A stretch of DNA of 64,000 bases. Source: Limosilactobacillus frumenti DSM 13145 (GTDB taxonomy: Bacteria > Bacillota > Bacilli > Lactobacillales > Lactobacillaceae). A program made the position numbers and the translations under genes. The stretch's first letter is position 1; every line of letters starts with the position of its first letter. This document shows positions 46,941 through 56,002 of this stretch, piece after piece. Below the pieces are notes generated by a model. That model saw only the letters and a list, made by a program, of their open reading frames with translations, was not told the DNA's origin and did not search any database. The stretch is taken from positions 186,001-250,000 of the forward strand of contig NZ_AZER01000014.1 in NCBI RefSeq assembly GCF_001436045.1, read 5' to 3'.

Positions 46941-46982
46941 AAGCGTCAACGATTGGGATTAACCCAATTGTTGGCGCTTTTC
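46941..46982 (+). terminator. Terminator before the coiled-coil membrane protein gene
   Basis: A 17-bp stem AAGCGTCAACGATTGGG with near-complement (G-T pairs), then TTTCT. Confidence 0.85.
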
Positions 46983-47070
46983 TGATCCATAAAAGTTATC
47001 CTGCAAATCTGACTACGCGTGCTTATGATATAATTCAGTCAAATCACACAAGAAAAGATGAGGAGACATC

Positions 47071-47871
47071 ATGGCAAATCCAACATTAACAATTCAACGC
47101 CAAACGGTCGACTGGCCACTTGGTCAAACATTAACGGACCAAGAGTTGGTCAACCGTTTTGGCATTCAAGCAACTAGTAATGGTAACAATATTACTGATA
47201 AGGTGACCTTCAATACGACCCAGGTGAATGTTAACCAAATGGGGCAATATCCAGTTGCAGTTACGGTTATGGATAGTATGGGTCAAACTGCTTCTGCCCG
47301 GTTAACGTTAAACGTTGTTGCTCAACGGGGGACAACCATAATTAACAACAATAATAATGCGCCAGCGCCAAGTAATAATAAGAAGCATTACGGCTTATGG
47401 ATTGCCTTAGCAATTATCATCGTGATTTTACTCGCTTGGTGGGGAATCTCGGCACATAACCGTAACCAGGCCCAGGAAGCTAACAATGCCCAACAGAGTA
47501 GTCAAATTTCAGACAACTCCAGTAGTATCAATAAGCTTAGTTCGGATAACCAGAAGCTGGCTCGGCAGGTTGCTGCATTACGGGCAGCCGCTAAGCAATA
47601 TGAAAAGGATCATGACCAAGCAGAATTACAAAACCGCTTGAATGATATTTCTAATCAGAACCAGCAAATTCAAAGTCAGTTGCACTCTGATAGTGCTCAA
47701 CAAAAGCTACAGGATATCAACCAGGTAGTTAACCAAGTTCAACAGGATCCATCTAATGCTTCTTCCACGGTTAACAACTTGAAGAACAAGGATGGCTTTG
47801 ACGAATTATGGTCTTCCATTACCTCACAAGTCCAAAGTTGGCTGAACAAGTACCAAAACAGCAGCAACTAA
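47071..47871 (+). CDS. Single-pass membrane protein with Ig-like and coiled-coil parts, unknown function
   Basis: A 266-residue protein I do not recognise. Residues about 5-90 resemble a bacterial Ig-like domain (LTDQELVNRFGIQATSNG, then QYPVAVTVMDSMGQTASARL). An Asn-rich linker (INNNNNAPAPSNNKK) leads to one membrane segment at about 109-128 (YGLWIALAIIIVILLAWWG). The rest is a Gln/Asn/Ser-rich coiled coil (about 135-240) and a short C-terminal helix. There is no signal peptide; the KK before the segment favours N-inside, which would put the Ig-like part in the cytoplasm. It is isolated by terminators from purA and pyrR. GAGGAG ribosome site. Confidence 0.75.
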   Translation: MANPTLTIQRQTVDWPLGQTLTDQELVNRFGIQATSNGNNITDKVTFNTTQVNVNQMGQYPVAVTVMDSMGQTASARLTLNVVAQRGTTIINNNNNAPAPSNNKKHYGLWIALAIIIVILLAWWGISAHNRNQAQEANNAQQSSQISDNSSSINKLSSDNQKLARQVAALRAAAKQYEKDHDQAELQNRLNDISNQNQQIQSQLHSDSAQQKLQDINQVVNQVQQDPSNASSTVNNLKNKDGFDELWSSITSQVQSWLNKYQNSSN

Positions 47872-47882
47872 GCGGCAATTGG

Positions 47883-47911
47883 TTGACATGCCAGTATGAG
47901 GCGGCTAAAAT
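47883..47911 (+). promoter_or_regulatory. Strong promoter of the pyr operon
   Basis: -35 TTGACA (47883-47888), exactly 17 bases, -10 TAAAAT (47906-47911). Confidence 0.85.
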
Positions 47912-47939
47912 TACATGTAAATAAAATGACCCTTTAATC

Positions 47940-48015
47940 TGATTCTGTGAGATCAAGAAGGATACGCTGGTAAATACACCTCTTCTTTACGCTCACCGTA
48001 GGAAGGGGTTTTGTT
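47940..48015 (+). promoter_or_regulatory. PyrR attenuator in the pyrR leader
   Basis: TGAT-TCTGTGAG-ATCA (about 47942-47957) has the CNGNGAG loop expected of a PyrR-binding hairpin. Downstream, ACCTCTTCTT pairs with AGGAAGGGGT (about 47980-48010), followed by TTTGTTG, as a terminator. UMP-bound PyrR would favour termination. The antiterminator fold was not worked out. Confidence 0.6.
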
Positions 48016-48021
48016 GATTAA

Positions 48022-48582
<561 letters not shown>

Positions 48583-48595
48583 TTAACTTGTTAAT

Positions 48596-48668
48596 TTGCT
48601 CCAGAGAGGGCACAACGGTGTTACTAAAAGCAGAAAAGCACCAGCCTTCTCAGGACTGGTGCTTTTTT
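48596..48668 (+). promoter_or_regulatory. PyrR attenuator between pyrR and pyrF
   Basis: The CCAGAGAGGG loop (48601-48610) matches the conserved PyrR recognition sequence. A terminator stem AAAAGCACCAG (48634-48644) / CTGGTGCTTTT (48656-48666) with T-run lies just before the pyrF ribosome site. Confidence 0.85.
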
Positions 48669-48678
48669 AGGAGGAATA

Positions 48679-49413
48679 ATGATGGAACGATTTGAACCCA
48701 TTGTGGCAATTGATGTGCAAGACAAGCGGGAAGCTGTTCAACTCTTTGATAAGCTATCCAATGATACAGATCATATGCCAATCGTTAAGATCGGGATGGA
48801 ACTGTTTTACGCTTTTGGCCCGGGAATCATTAAGCAGGCTAAGGAACGGGGATTTAAGGTTTTCCTTGACCTAAAGTCACATGATATTCCTAATACTGTA
48901 GAACGTGCCATGGCTCAATTAGGCCGCTTGGGTGTTTCATTCGTCACGGTTCACGCCGCTGGTGGTTCAGAAATGATGAAGGCCGGTTTACGGGGACTGG
49001 AACAAGGTGCGCGAGAAGCACGGAATGCGGTTCCTAAAATGCTGGCAATTACGCAATTGACCTCAATTGATGAAAACATTATGCACAATGAACAGCACAT
49101 TCCAGGAACGGTGATGGAATCAGTGCAAAACTATGCACGGTTAGCGGATGAATCCGGATTAGCCGGGGTTATTTGTTCTGCTAAGGAAATCAAAGCGATT
49201 CGGGAAGTTACGAATCCAGACTTCTTATGCATTACCCCGGGAATTCGGCTTGATTTGAATGATCATGACGACCAGAAGCGGGTCGTTACCCCCATTCAAG
49301 CAGCGGAATTAGGATCTAACGGGATCGTCGTTGGTCGGCCAATTACCCAAAGCAATGATCCAGTGGCTGCTTATAAGCAAATTCGCCGTGACTTTTTAGG
49401 AGGACAACAATAA
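48679..49413 (+). CDS. pyrF: Orotidine 5'-phosphate decarboxylase
   Basis: A 244-residue TIM-barrel enzyme. The catalytic Asp-Lys-Asp chain is in VFLDLKSHDIPNTVERA, with PIVAIDV at the N-terminus and GSNGIVVGRPITQS at the phosphate site. It decarboxylates OMP to UMP, the last step of the pathway. The start could also be the second ATG at 48682. It is translationally coupled to pyrE by a TAATG overlap and controlled by the attenuator just upstream. Confidence 0.97.
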   Translation: MMERFEPIVAIDVQDKREAVQLFDKLSNDTDHMPIVKIGMELFYAFGPGIIKQAKERGFKVFLDLKSHDIPNTVERAMAQLGRLGVSFVTVHAAGGSEMMKAGLRGLEQGAREARNAVPKMLAITQLTSIDENIMHNEQHIPGTVMESVQNYARLADESGLAGVICSAKEIKAIREVTNPDFLCITPGIRLDLNDHDDQKRVVTPIQAAELGSNGIVVGRPITQSNDPVAAYKQIRRDFLGGQQ

Positions 49414-50054
49414 TGAACACCTCAGAAGTAGTTGCTGAATCTTTATTAAAGATCCATGCTGTGACTTTAAGTCCAGAAAATCCTTACACATGGGCGAGCG
49501 GGTTGAAGGCCCCAATTTATACCGATAACCGGTTAACCATTTCTTACCCTGCTGTTCGGAAGGCCATTTACCAGGGAATGGCAACCTTGATTCGTGATAA
49601 TTTCCCGACAGTGGAAGTCATCGCGGGCACGGCGACGGCAGGAATTCCGCATGCTGCCTGGGTTGGCCAGAGTCTGAAGAAGCCGATGATCTATGTTCGA
49701 TCCAAACCAAAGGATCATGGCCAGGGCAAACAAATTGAAGGGGTTATTGAACGCGGCCAACGGGTGGTTGTGATTGATGACTTGATTTCCACTGGCGGCA
49801 GCGTTCTGAAAGCCGTTAAAGCCGTTCGGGAAGCTGGCGGTCGGGTTCTCGGCGTTGTTTCAGTTTTCACCTATGAATTACCGGCTGCTGATAATAATAT
49901 GGGGGCGGCTGGTGTGAAATATTACTCGGTTACCAATTACTCGACCCTCATTAACGTCGCGATGCGGAACCATCTGATTTCGGCCGAACACTTAGAGTCA
50001 CTTAAAAAATGGCGGGAATCACCAGCATTGTGGTCTCAAGAACATAATAACTAA
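49413..50054 (+). CDS. pyrE: Orotate phosphoribosyltransferase
   Basis: A 213-residue phosphoribosyltransferase. The PRPP motif is VVVIDDLISTGGSVLKA; PYTWASGLKAPIYTDNR and YVRSKPKDHGQGKQIEG (flexible catalytic loop with KDHGQG) are diagnostic. It makes OMP from orotate and PRPP. Together with pyrF it gives UMP from orotate, but pyrB, pyrC, carAB, pyrK and pyrD are not in this window. Overlaps pyrF by one base; a bidirectional terminator follows. Confidence 0.97.
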   Translation: MNTSEVVAESLLKIHAVTLSPENPYTWASGLKAPIYTDNRLTISYPAVRKAIYQGMATLIRDNFPTVEVIAGTATAGIPHAAWVGQSLKKPMIYVRSKPKDHGQGKQIEGVIERGQRVVVIDDLISTGGSVLKAVKAVREAGGRVLGVVSVFTYELPAADNNMGAAGVKYYSVTNYSTLINVAMRNHLISAEHLESLKKWRESPALWSQEHNN

Positions 50055-50098
50055 TAAAAAATGAGATTGACTTTTTCTAGCCAATCTCATTTTTTATT
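50053..50098. terminator. Bidirectional terminator after pyrE
   Basis: A 17-bp perfect stem AATAAAAAATGAGATTG with complement serves pyrE (+) and the small membrane protein (-). Confidence 0.92.
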
Positions 50099-50504
50099 AT
50101 TTTTTCAAGTAACGTGACCGTGTTAATAACTCGCGCGAACGCTGATCAGCTGGCCGGTACCCGATATTAAATGAGTGCCGGAAAAACATCATGTTGTAAA
50201 TGGCTCCGAAAACAATTGAAGGCCACGGGAACTGCATTAGCGAGTTTAAACCAAAGAACAGAACAACAAGCGCGTAATCGAGATCCAAGACGATCATTAA
50301 AATGAAGTTGTAGTAGTCGCCACGGAATAAGGCTGGCAGTGGGCCAAACCATAGTGTCGTCCACGAAAAGCCCACCTTGGCGATTCGCATTTGTCCCTGA
50401 TTGTTTACAATTTTGGCATAATTTGGCGGTAGGGGTAGGTTGTTCAAATCAAAGGGATTTTGATTGTTGTTATTGCCATTGCCATTGCCGAATGGGTTTT
50501 GCAC
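50097..50504 (-). CDS. Small membrane protein, DUF2628-like
   Basis: A 135-residue protein. An Asn/Gly/Pro-rich N-terminus (NGNGNNNNQNPFDLNNLP) precedes a soluble piece, then FSWTTLWFGPLPALFRGDYY, the hallmark of DUF2628 proteins. Two to three hydrophobic segments follow (about 65-112), then RHSFNIGYRPAD and a basic tail. Function is unknown. It is divergent from the glycosyltransferase operon with a 141-base shared upstream gap, and convergent with pyrE. Confidence 0.7.
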   Translation of the reverse strand: MQNPFGNGNGNNNNQNPFDLNNLPLPPNYAKIVNNQGQMRIAKVGFSWTTLWFGPLPALFRGDYYNFILMIVLDLDYALVVLFFGLNSLMQFPWPSIVFGAIYNMMFFRHSFNIGYRPADQRSRELLTRSRYLKK

Positions 50505-50645
50505 AGCGCTTCCACTTCTTTCTTGATAATACTCATTATTTTACCATAAAGTTGTTCAAAGCCCCACTAAAGCTCGTTACTGATAAACTTAAGGTAATTA
50601 GATATGGTAAACTTATCTTGTGAAACTAAAAAAGGGGATCAGCTC

Positions 50646-52190
50646 ATGCTATTCTTTCTGAATGATAATATCCAACACAACAAATCAGGAATTGAACACG
50701 CCCAAATTAAAAGATTACACTTGTTTGAAATGTATCATGAATCTGCCAAAATTGTTACTCGTCAGTATTCCAATGAACTCCATATGGTAACTGAAGAGGC
50801 GGGAATTAAGGATAACGACTTTGACAATTTATTTGACTACTTTCAAGGTGTCCGGCTTTTCCCCCAGCATGATGTGACGATCAAGGATTTAAACATTGAT
50901 TCTAGCTGGGATCGTAAATCTGATGGTATTAATTATAATTACTATCGTAATGGCAACCGAGTTTTATATGTACGCCGTCGTAATGACCGTCAAAAACACA
51001 TTATTAATGTCCAATATTTTGATCATTTTGGCAAATTGTTAAAAGTGTCTTGGTATGATAACCGGGGATTTATCTCAGTCGAACAGGTTTATGACTGGGA
51101 TGGCAATATTGCAATTGAAAATTACCTGCGTCCTGATGGGTCAATTGCTATCCAGTTAACTCACTTGAAGAACAAGCGTAATAAAGTTGTTGATACCTAT
51201 CATTTGATGAACTATCGCGGTCATGACTATCAATTTGCTAATTTTGATGAGCTTACCCGCTTTTTCTATGATGAATTAGTGACTGATCCACAACTGACAA
51301 ATCATGAACCTGTCGGCCTGGTTGTAGACCGCTCGTATGAAGTTGGCTGGTCAGTACTGCATATGAAACATCGTGTCTTTCGTGCTATGCAATTGCATAA
51401 CGATCATGTTAATAATAACAATGATATGCTACACTCACCCCTTAATTACAACTATGCTTGGGGATTAAATCATATCAAAGATTGGGATGGCATTATTACT
51501 TTAACCCCTCAACAACAAGTTGATGTTAAAGACCGGTTTGCTAAGTATGGAACAAAGATTTATCGTATTCCAGGACCAATTGTTCCTAAGGCCGTGTTAA
51601 TGGCCAAACACATTCCATTTAAAAAACGGACTAAGGACCAGGTAGTTATGGTTGCCCGTCTTTCTCCAGAGAAACAACAAGATCAGCTTTTAAAAGCTTG
51701 GCCGCAAGTTCTTGCAAAGGTGCCAAACGCCAAGTTGGATTTTTGGGGATATGCAAACGATAACTTTGATAAAACGTTACAAAAAATCGTAAAAGATGAA
51801 AAGCTAGAAGACTCTGTTACTTTCCATGGTTATACTAACAACCCCAATGCAGTTTACAATGATGCTCAACTGTTAATTTTACCGAGCCGTGCTGAAGGCC
51901 TTCCATTATCTTTAGTCGAGGCTCAATCTCATGGATTACCAATCGTTGCGAATGATATTAAATACGGGCCAGCCGATGTTGTGATTGATGGTCAAGACGG
52001 GCTATTAACAACAAATGGAGATATCGATGGTCTAGCAGAAGCAATTATTAGTCTTTTAACGGATCAACAGAAGCTTGCTCAATTTAGTGAAAATGCATAT
52101 CAGGATAGTGAACGTTATTCAGAGGCAAATGTAATGAAGCTGTGGAATGAGCTAGTCAATGATATGAAAATAAAGGAGGCCGCCCAATAA
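50646..52190 (+). CDS. GtfA/TagE-like glycosyltransferase
   Basis: A 514-residue protein from the ATG at 50646 (AAAAGGGGAT precedes; the ORF extends upstream to 50604 without a site). The N-terminal half is the family's beta-rich insertion (about 60-200). The GT-B/GT4 half carries VVMVARLSPEKQQDQLLKAW (donor site) and SRAEGLPLSLVEAQSHGLP with an intact E-x7-E pair. Family relatives are GtfA, which starts O-glycosylation of serine-rich adhesins, and TagE, which glucosylates poly(glycerol phosphate) teichoic acid. Its stop overlaps the paralogous next gene by one base. The acceptor is not evident. Confidence 0.85.
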   Translation: MLFFLNDNIQHNKSGIEHAQIKRLHLFEMYHESAKIVTRQYSNELHMVTEEAGIKDNDFDNLFDYFQGVRLFPQHDVTIKDLNIDSSWDRKSDGINYNYYRNGNRVLYVRRRNDRQKHIINVQYFDHFGKLLKVSWYDNRGFISVEQVYDWDGNIAIENYLRPDGSIAIQLTHLKNKRNKVVDTYHLMNYRGHDYQFANFDELTRFFYDELVTDPQLTNHEPVGLVVDRSYEVGWSVLHMKHRVFRAMQLHNDHVNNNNDMLHSPLNYNYAWGLNHIKDWDGIITLTPQQQVDVKDRFAKYGTKIYRIPGPIVPKAVLMAKHIPFKKRTKDQVVMVARLSPEKQQDQLLKAWPQVLAKVPNAKLDFWGYANDNFDKTLQKIVKDEKLEDSVTFHGYTNNPNAVYNDAQLLILPSRAEGLPLSLVEAQSHGLPIVANDIKYGPADVVIDGQDGLLTTNGDIDGLAEAIISLLTDQQKLAQFSENAYQDSERYSEANVMKLWNELVNDMKIKEAAQ

Positions 52191-53683
52191 TGTTTTTTTT
52201 CGTTAACCAATACTTACTTAGTAATAACTCCAGTATTGAACACGCGGAAATGAAGCGGCTGAAGTTATTTAAGGACCATAATGTTCCAGCTAAGCTAGTT
52301 ACTCAAAGTTTCGATTCAATTATTCATGCCACTTTGAGTCGGTTTGGCTTGAGCGATGATCAATTGGTAAACATGTACGATTTCTTTGCGGGAACAACTG
52401 ATTATAAAGGACATGTTTTGCATGTATCAGACTTGAATTTACCAATTGAATACCAAGTCGGTACCGGCAATAACTACCAAGAAGTCAAGGATGGGGACCG
52501 CCTAGTCTGCATCGTTTACTTTACTGGTGGTACTGTTGGCCTTGTCAACCATGTCGATTGGTTCGACGTTACTGGTAACTTAACCCTACGGCAACAATTT
52601 GACTTGCGGGGCTTCAAAGCGGTTGACCAGTTCTTTGGCCAGGACGGGCGGATGAGTTATGAACGTTATTATCGTCCAGATAAGACGATTTATATGGAAA
52701 GGTATTATGTTAAGTCTGTTCAGGATACACCAATTAACTCGCTGAATGTTTTGCAGAATTATAATGGAAAAGACTATTACTTTGATAGTGAAGAAGAACT
52801 TTTCCAGTTTTTCCTTGATGAACTGAATAGGGCGAATGGCGAAAATAATGTCTTCATTGCTGACCGGCCAGCGATTGCTATTCAACCGGTCCAAAACATG
52901 CAAACCAAGGCCAAAAAGTACTTGTGGATTGCGATGAACCACGTCAATGACGGTGATAATTTGAAGACCGGTCCATTGAACGCCATGCTGCAAGGGCCAC
53001 TAATCAATGATCTTGATAAGTGGGATGGGGTCATTACGATGACTCAAGCGCAAGCGGACATGTTAAAGAAGCGCATCGGGGAAGATAAACCAATCGTTGC
53101 GATTAATGCGGTCCCTGTTAAGACTAATTTACAACGGGTGCCAATGAGTGCTCGGCAACGCGGATCACTTATCTACGTTGGTCGGCTGGGTGAAGATAAG
53201 CAAATCAGCAAGCTAATTAAAATCTTTGGACGGGTTCAAAAAAAGTACCCAGCAACGCACTTGACGTTGTATGGTTACGGTAATCCTGACGATGTAAAGC
53301 GGTACGAGAAACAGGTAGAGGACGCTCAGTTGGGTGGCCTAGTTACCTTTGCGGGTTATCAACCGAACCTGGAGCAGGCTTACAATAGTGCACAACTGTT
53401 CGTCGATACTAGCCGGATTGACGGTCAACCATTAGCGATGGGAGAAGCTTTATCACACGGTGTTCCGGTAGTTACTTATGACTACTTGTATGGACCAGCT
53501 GAAATGGTTCAGTCTGATGTTAATGGTGAGTTAATTCCACTGAATAACGCTAAGAAGATGGAAAAGGCGATTCTCAACTTATTACAAAACCCACAGTTAC
53601 TTCAAAAGTTGAGTACTGGGGCGTACGATTCGCTTGATAACATTAGTAATTTACATACTTGGAAACAGTGGGTAGCTTTATAA
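52190..53683 (+). CDS. GtfB-like glycosyltransferase partner protein
   Basis: A 497-residue paralogue of the preceding enzyme (MFFFVNQYLLSNNSSIEHAE against MLFFLNDNIQHNKSGIEHAQ). It keeps the donor-site strand LIYVGRLGEDKQISKLIK but the E-x7-E motif reads IDGQPLAMGE, with Asp for the first Glu. By analogy with GtfA/GtfB pairs, where GtfB binds the acceptor and supports the catalytic GtfA, it may be a non-catalytic subunit. Translationally coupled to the first gene. No SecA2, Asp or serine-rich adhesin genes are nearby. Confidence 0.8.
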   Translation: MFFFVNQYLLSNNSSIEHAEMKRLKLFKDHNVPAKLVTQSFDSIIHATLSRFGLSDDQLVNMYDFFAGTTDYKGHVLHVSDLNLPIEYQVGTGNNYQEVKDGDRLVCIVYFTGGTVGLVNHVDWFDVTGNLTLRQQFDLRGFKAVDQFFGQDGRMSYERYYRPDKTIYMERYYVKSVQDTPINSLNVLQNYNGKDYYFDSEEELFQFFLDELNRANGENNVFIADRPAIAIQPVQNMQTKAKKYLWIAMNHVNDGDNLKTGPLNAMLQGPLINDLDKWDGVITMTQAQADMLKKRIGEDKPIVAINAVPVKTNLQRVPMSARQRGSLIYVGRLGEDKQISKLIKIFGRVQKKYPATHLTLYGYGNPDDVKRYEKQVEDAQLGGLVTFAGYQPNLEQAYNSAQLFVDTSRIDGQPLAMGEALSHGVPVVTYDYLYGPAEMVQSDVNGELIPLNNAKKMEKAILNLLQNPQLLQKLSTGAYDSLDNISNLHTWKQWVAL

Positions 53684-53751
53684 AATTAAATTAATTAATA
53701 ACGACCTTGCGTCGCATTAAGGACTTACCTCTTTTTATACTTGAATATAGG

Positions 53752-53797
53752 AATATCTGGCATTGGTTTAGCATAAACCAATGCCAGATATTTTAAA
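53752..53797. terminator. Bidirectional terminator after the glycosyltransferase pair
   Basis: A 19-bp perfect stem AATATCTGGCATTGGTTTA with complement, loop GCA, then TTTAAAAA. Confidence 0.93.
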
Positions 53798-53828
53798 AAT
53801 CTTTTTTAAGTTTTTTACATTCAAACGT

Positions 53829-55220
53829 TTACTTTCGCAATGATAATTTAACCACGGCTTCACACCGAGTTGTTTGAGGCATCATATCCACGGGCTGGAT
53901 ATAATCAACATGGTAAACACTTGTCAATCGACGGAGGTTCCGCGCTAAGGAAGCCATACTACAGGAGACATAGGCAAACTTCTGGGGCTTTTCTTTGAGA
54001 ATTTGCTCAATCAACTGGTCGTCAAGTCCTGTTCGTGGTGGATCCACTACTAAGGTATCAAAGTGACAACCTTCTCGACGCCAACGGGGCATCACATCTT
54101 CAGCGGCGCCAACTTCATAGTGCGCGTTGGTAATGTTGTTCAGGCGGGCATTTTCCTGGGCATCCGCGACCGCCTCAGGGATGGTTTCCATTCCCCAAAC
54201 TTCTTTTACCTGGTTGGCTAACGATAGCCCAATTGTACCAATCCCGGCGTACGCATCAATTAAGGTATCGTCCGGTGATAAGGACAGGGCCTTAGCTGCT
54301 TCTTCATACAGGTTTTCCGTTTGTTCGGGATTGAGCTGTAAGAAAGAGCGGGCAGATAGTTTGAAATCAAGCCCCATTAAGCTCTCGGTAATGTATTTCT
54401 CTCCGGCCAGGTGAATCATCTGGTTGCCCCAAACTAATGGGGTATTGCCGGGATTAACATTTTGCATGATCGAAACAACCTTCGGCAGAGATTGTTGAAT
54501 AGCAGTGATAAGTTGGTACTTGTGGGGCAACTTTGGCGTATTAGTAATAAAGGTCAGTTGTAATTCGCCGGTGGCTCGCGATTCGCGAACAACGAGTGTC
54601 TTTATGATCCCACTATTGTGTTGCTCATCATATACTGGAATGGCAAGTTGTTCGATTAATTCCACCACAGTTCGAATGACGTTCATCGTGGCTGGCATTT
54701 GGACAGCGCACGTTTTCATATCGACGAGGTCGTGGGAATTCGCTTTGTACAAACCGGCGGCAACCTGGCCATTAACCATGCGGACTTGGAAAGTTGCCTT
54801 ATTCCGGTAGCCATATTCATGTGGGGCAGCAATCGTCGGTCGTACATCGTAAGCCCGATAACCATAGGGCTTAAACTTAGCTAAACTATCAAGCACCACT
54901 TGCCGTTTAAACCGCAATTGCTGAGGATAAGCCAAATTTTCTAATTCAAAGCCCCCGGCAACGTTGGCATACGGATCACGTGGCTGGACCCGGTCCCGGC
55001 TGACCTTCCGCAGACGGTGGATTTTCCCTTCTAAGTAGCGGGGATGAACTTTAGTCACTTCGGCGACGACGACTTCATGTGGTAATGCACCGGGAACAAA
55101 GCATACTTTATGTTTAAAATAACCAATTCCCTGACCATTAACTCCTAAACGCCGAATGGTTAACGGAAAACGATCACCGACAGCAACTTCAACGGTATCG
55201 TGATGGTGTAATGGTTTCAT
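53829..55220 (-). CDS. rlmCD: 23S rRNA (uracil-C5)-methyltransferase RlmCD
   Basis: A 463-residue TrmA/RumA-family methyltransferase. An N-terminal TRAM domain (about 8-66) precedes the catalytic domain; DAYAGIGTIGLSL is the SAM site, VVDPPRTGLD the next block, and YVSCSMASLARNL holds the catalytic Cys. I do not see the four N-terminal iron-sulfur cysteines of E. coli RlmD, as in the Gram-positive YefA/RlmCD form, which methylates U747 and U1939 in 23S rRNA. Ribosome site AAAGGAG on the minus strand. Confidence 0.9.
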   Translation of the reverse strand: MKPLHHHDTVEVAVGDRFPLTIRRLGVNGQGIGYFKHKVCFVPGALPHEVVVAEVTKVHPRYLEGKIHRLRKVSRDRVQPRDPYANVAGGFELENLAYPQQLRFKRQVVLDSLAKFKPYGYRAYDVRPTIAAPHEYGYRNKATFQVRMVNGQVAAGLYKANSHDLVDMKTCAVQMPATMNVIRTVVELIEQLAIPVYDEQHNSGIIKTLVVRESRATGELQLTFITNTPKLPHKYQLITAIQQSLPKVVSIMQNVNPGNTPLVWGNQMIHLAGEKYITESLMGLDFKLSARSFLQLNPEQTENLYEEAAKALSLSPDDTLIDAYAGIGTIGLSLANQVKEVWGMETIPEAVADAQENARLNNITNAHYEVGAAEDVMPRWRREGCHFDTLVVDPPRTGLDDQLIEQILKEKPQKFAYVSCSMASLARNLRRLTSVYHVDYIQPVDMMPQTTRCEAVVKLSLRK

Positions 55221-55432
55221 CTTAAAAAACTCCTTTTAAGTGAGCAGGTCGATGTAATGACGCCTTATTGTAGCATATTTATTGAATGCCATTCTGAATA
55301 AATGGATGATGCTGAACAGGTCATTATTAATAATCGTAATTTATTACAATAGATACATGCAAAATACCTGAAAAATAGACTATTATCATAGTAAAATAAG
55401 ATTTACTTAATAAGAAGAGGAAGTGACATCTT

Positions 55433-56002
55433 TTGAAGATTGCAGCAATCGCTGGTTCGAATGCTAACCATTCATATAACCGGATGCTATTGGAGTACAT
55501 GGCTAATCGTTATAAGGATCAAGATCAGTTTGACGTGATCGATATTCGCCCGGTACCCATGTTTAACGAAAGCTTTCGTGGGGACTTGCCCCAGTCAGTT
55601 AAGGATATTGACCAACGAATTCAGGCTGCCGATGCGGTGATTATCGCGAGTCCGGAATACAACCACTCAATTACATCGGCTTTGAAAAGTACGATTGAAT
55701 GGTTATCATATCAGGTTCACCCATTAGACCATAAACCAGTATGGACCACGGGGGCTTCCACCTTAGCGCAGGGAACTTCACGATCTCAAGTTCAGCTACG
55801 CGATATTCTCATTTCACCAGGACTGAATGCATCGCTTTGTCAGATGTCTGAATTTTTCTTAAGCGACGTTCGTAATGAAATGGACGAAGATGGCAACCTC
55901 ACTAACCCCGTCACCATTAAAGTACTCGACAAATGTATGGCCGAATTTCGCCCATTTGCCCGGGCCATTAATCGATTAACAGAGGAGATGAAGCAACAGT
56001 GA
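55433..56002 (+). CDS. NAD(P)H-dependent FMN reductase, first of operon
   Basis: A 189-residue flavodoxin-fold reductase. The start is TTG at 55433, with GAAGAGGAAG upstream at a long spacing. IAAIAGSNANHSYNRMLLEY is the FMN phosphate loop and VIIASPEYNHSITSALKS the isoalloxazine loop (SPEYN motif). The family reduces FMN, azo compounds or quinones with NAD(P)H as dimers. It overlaps the second reductase by four bases (GTGA), so the three genes up to ApbE form one coupled operon. A possible promoter (TAAAAT at 55392-55397) lies about 40 bases upstream. Confidence 0.85.
   Translation: MKIAAIAGSNANHSYNRMLLEYMANRYKDQDQFDVIDIRPVPMFNESFRGDLPQSVKDIDQRIQAADAVIIASPEYNHSITSALKSTIEWLSYQVHPLDHKPVWTTGASTLAQGTSRSQVQLRDILISPGLNASLCQMSEFFLSDVRNEMDEDGNLTNPVTIKVLDKCMAEFRPFARAINRLTEEMKQQ

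Noticed and set aside
55733-55765. TTGAS sequence in the first flavin reductase as a flavinylation motif
   Set aside because: It lacks the leading Asp and lies inside the flavodoxin-like core, where the paralogue has GRQAS instead.
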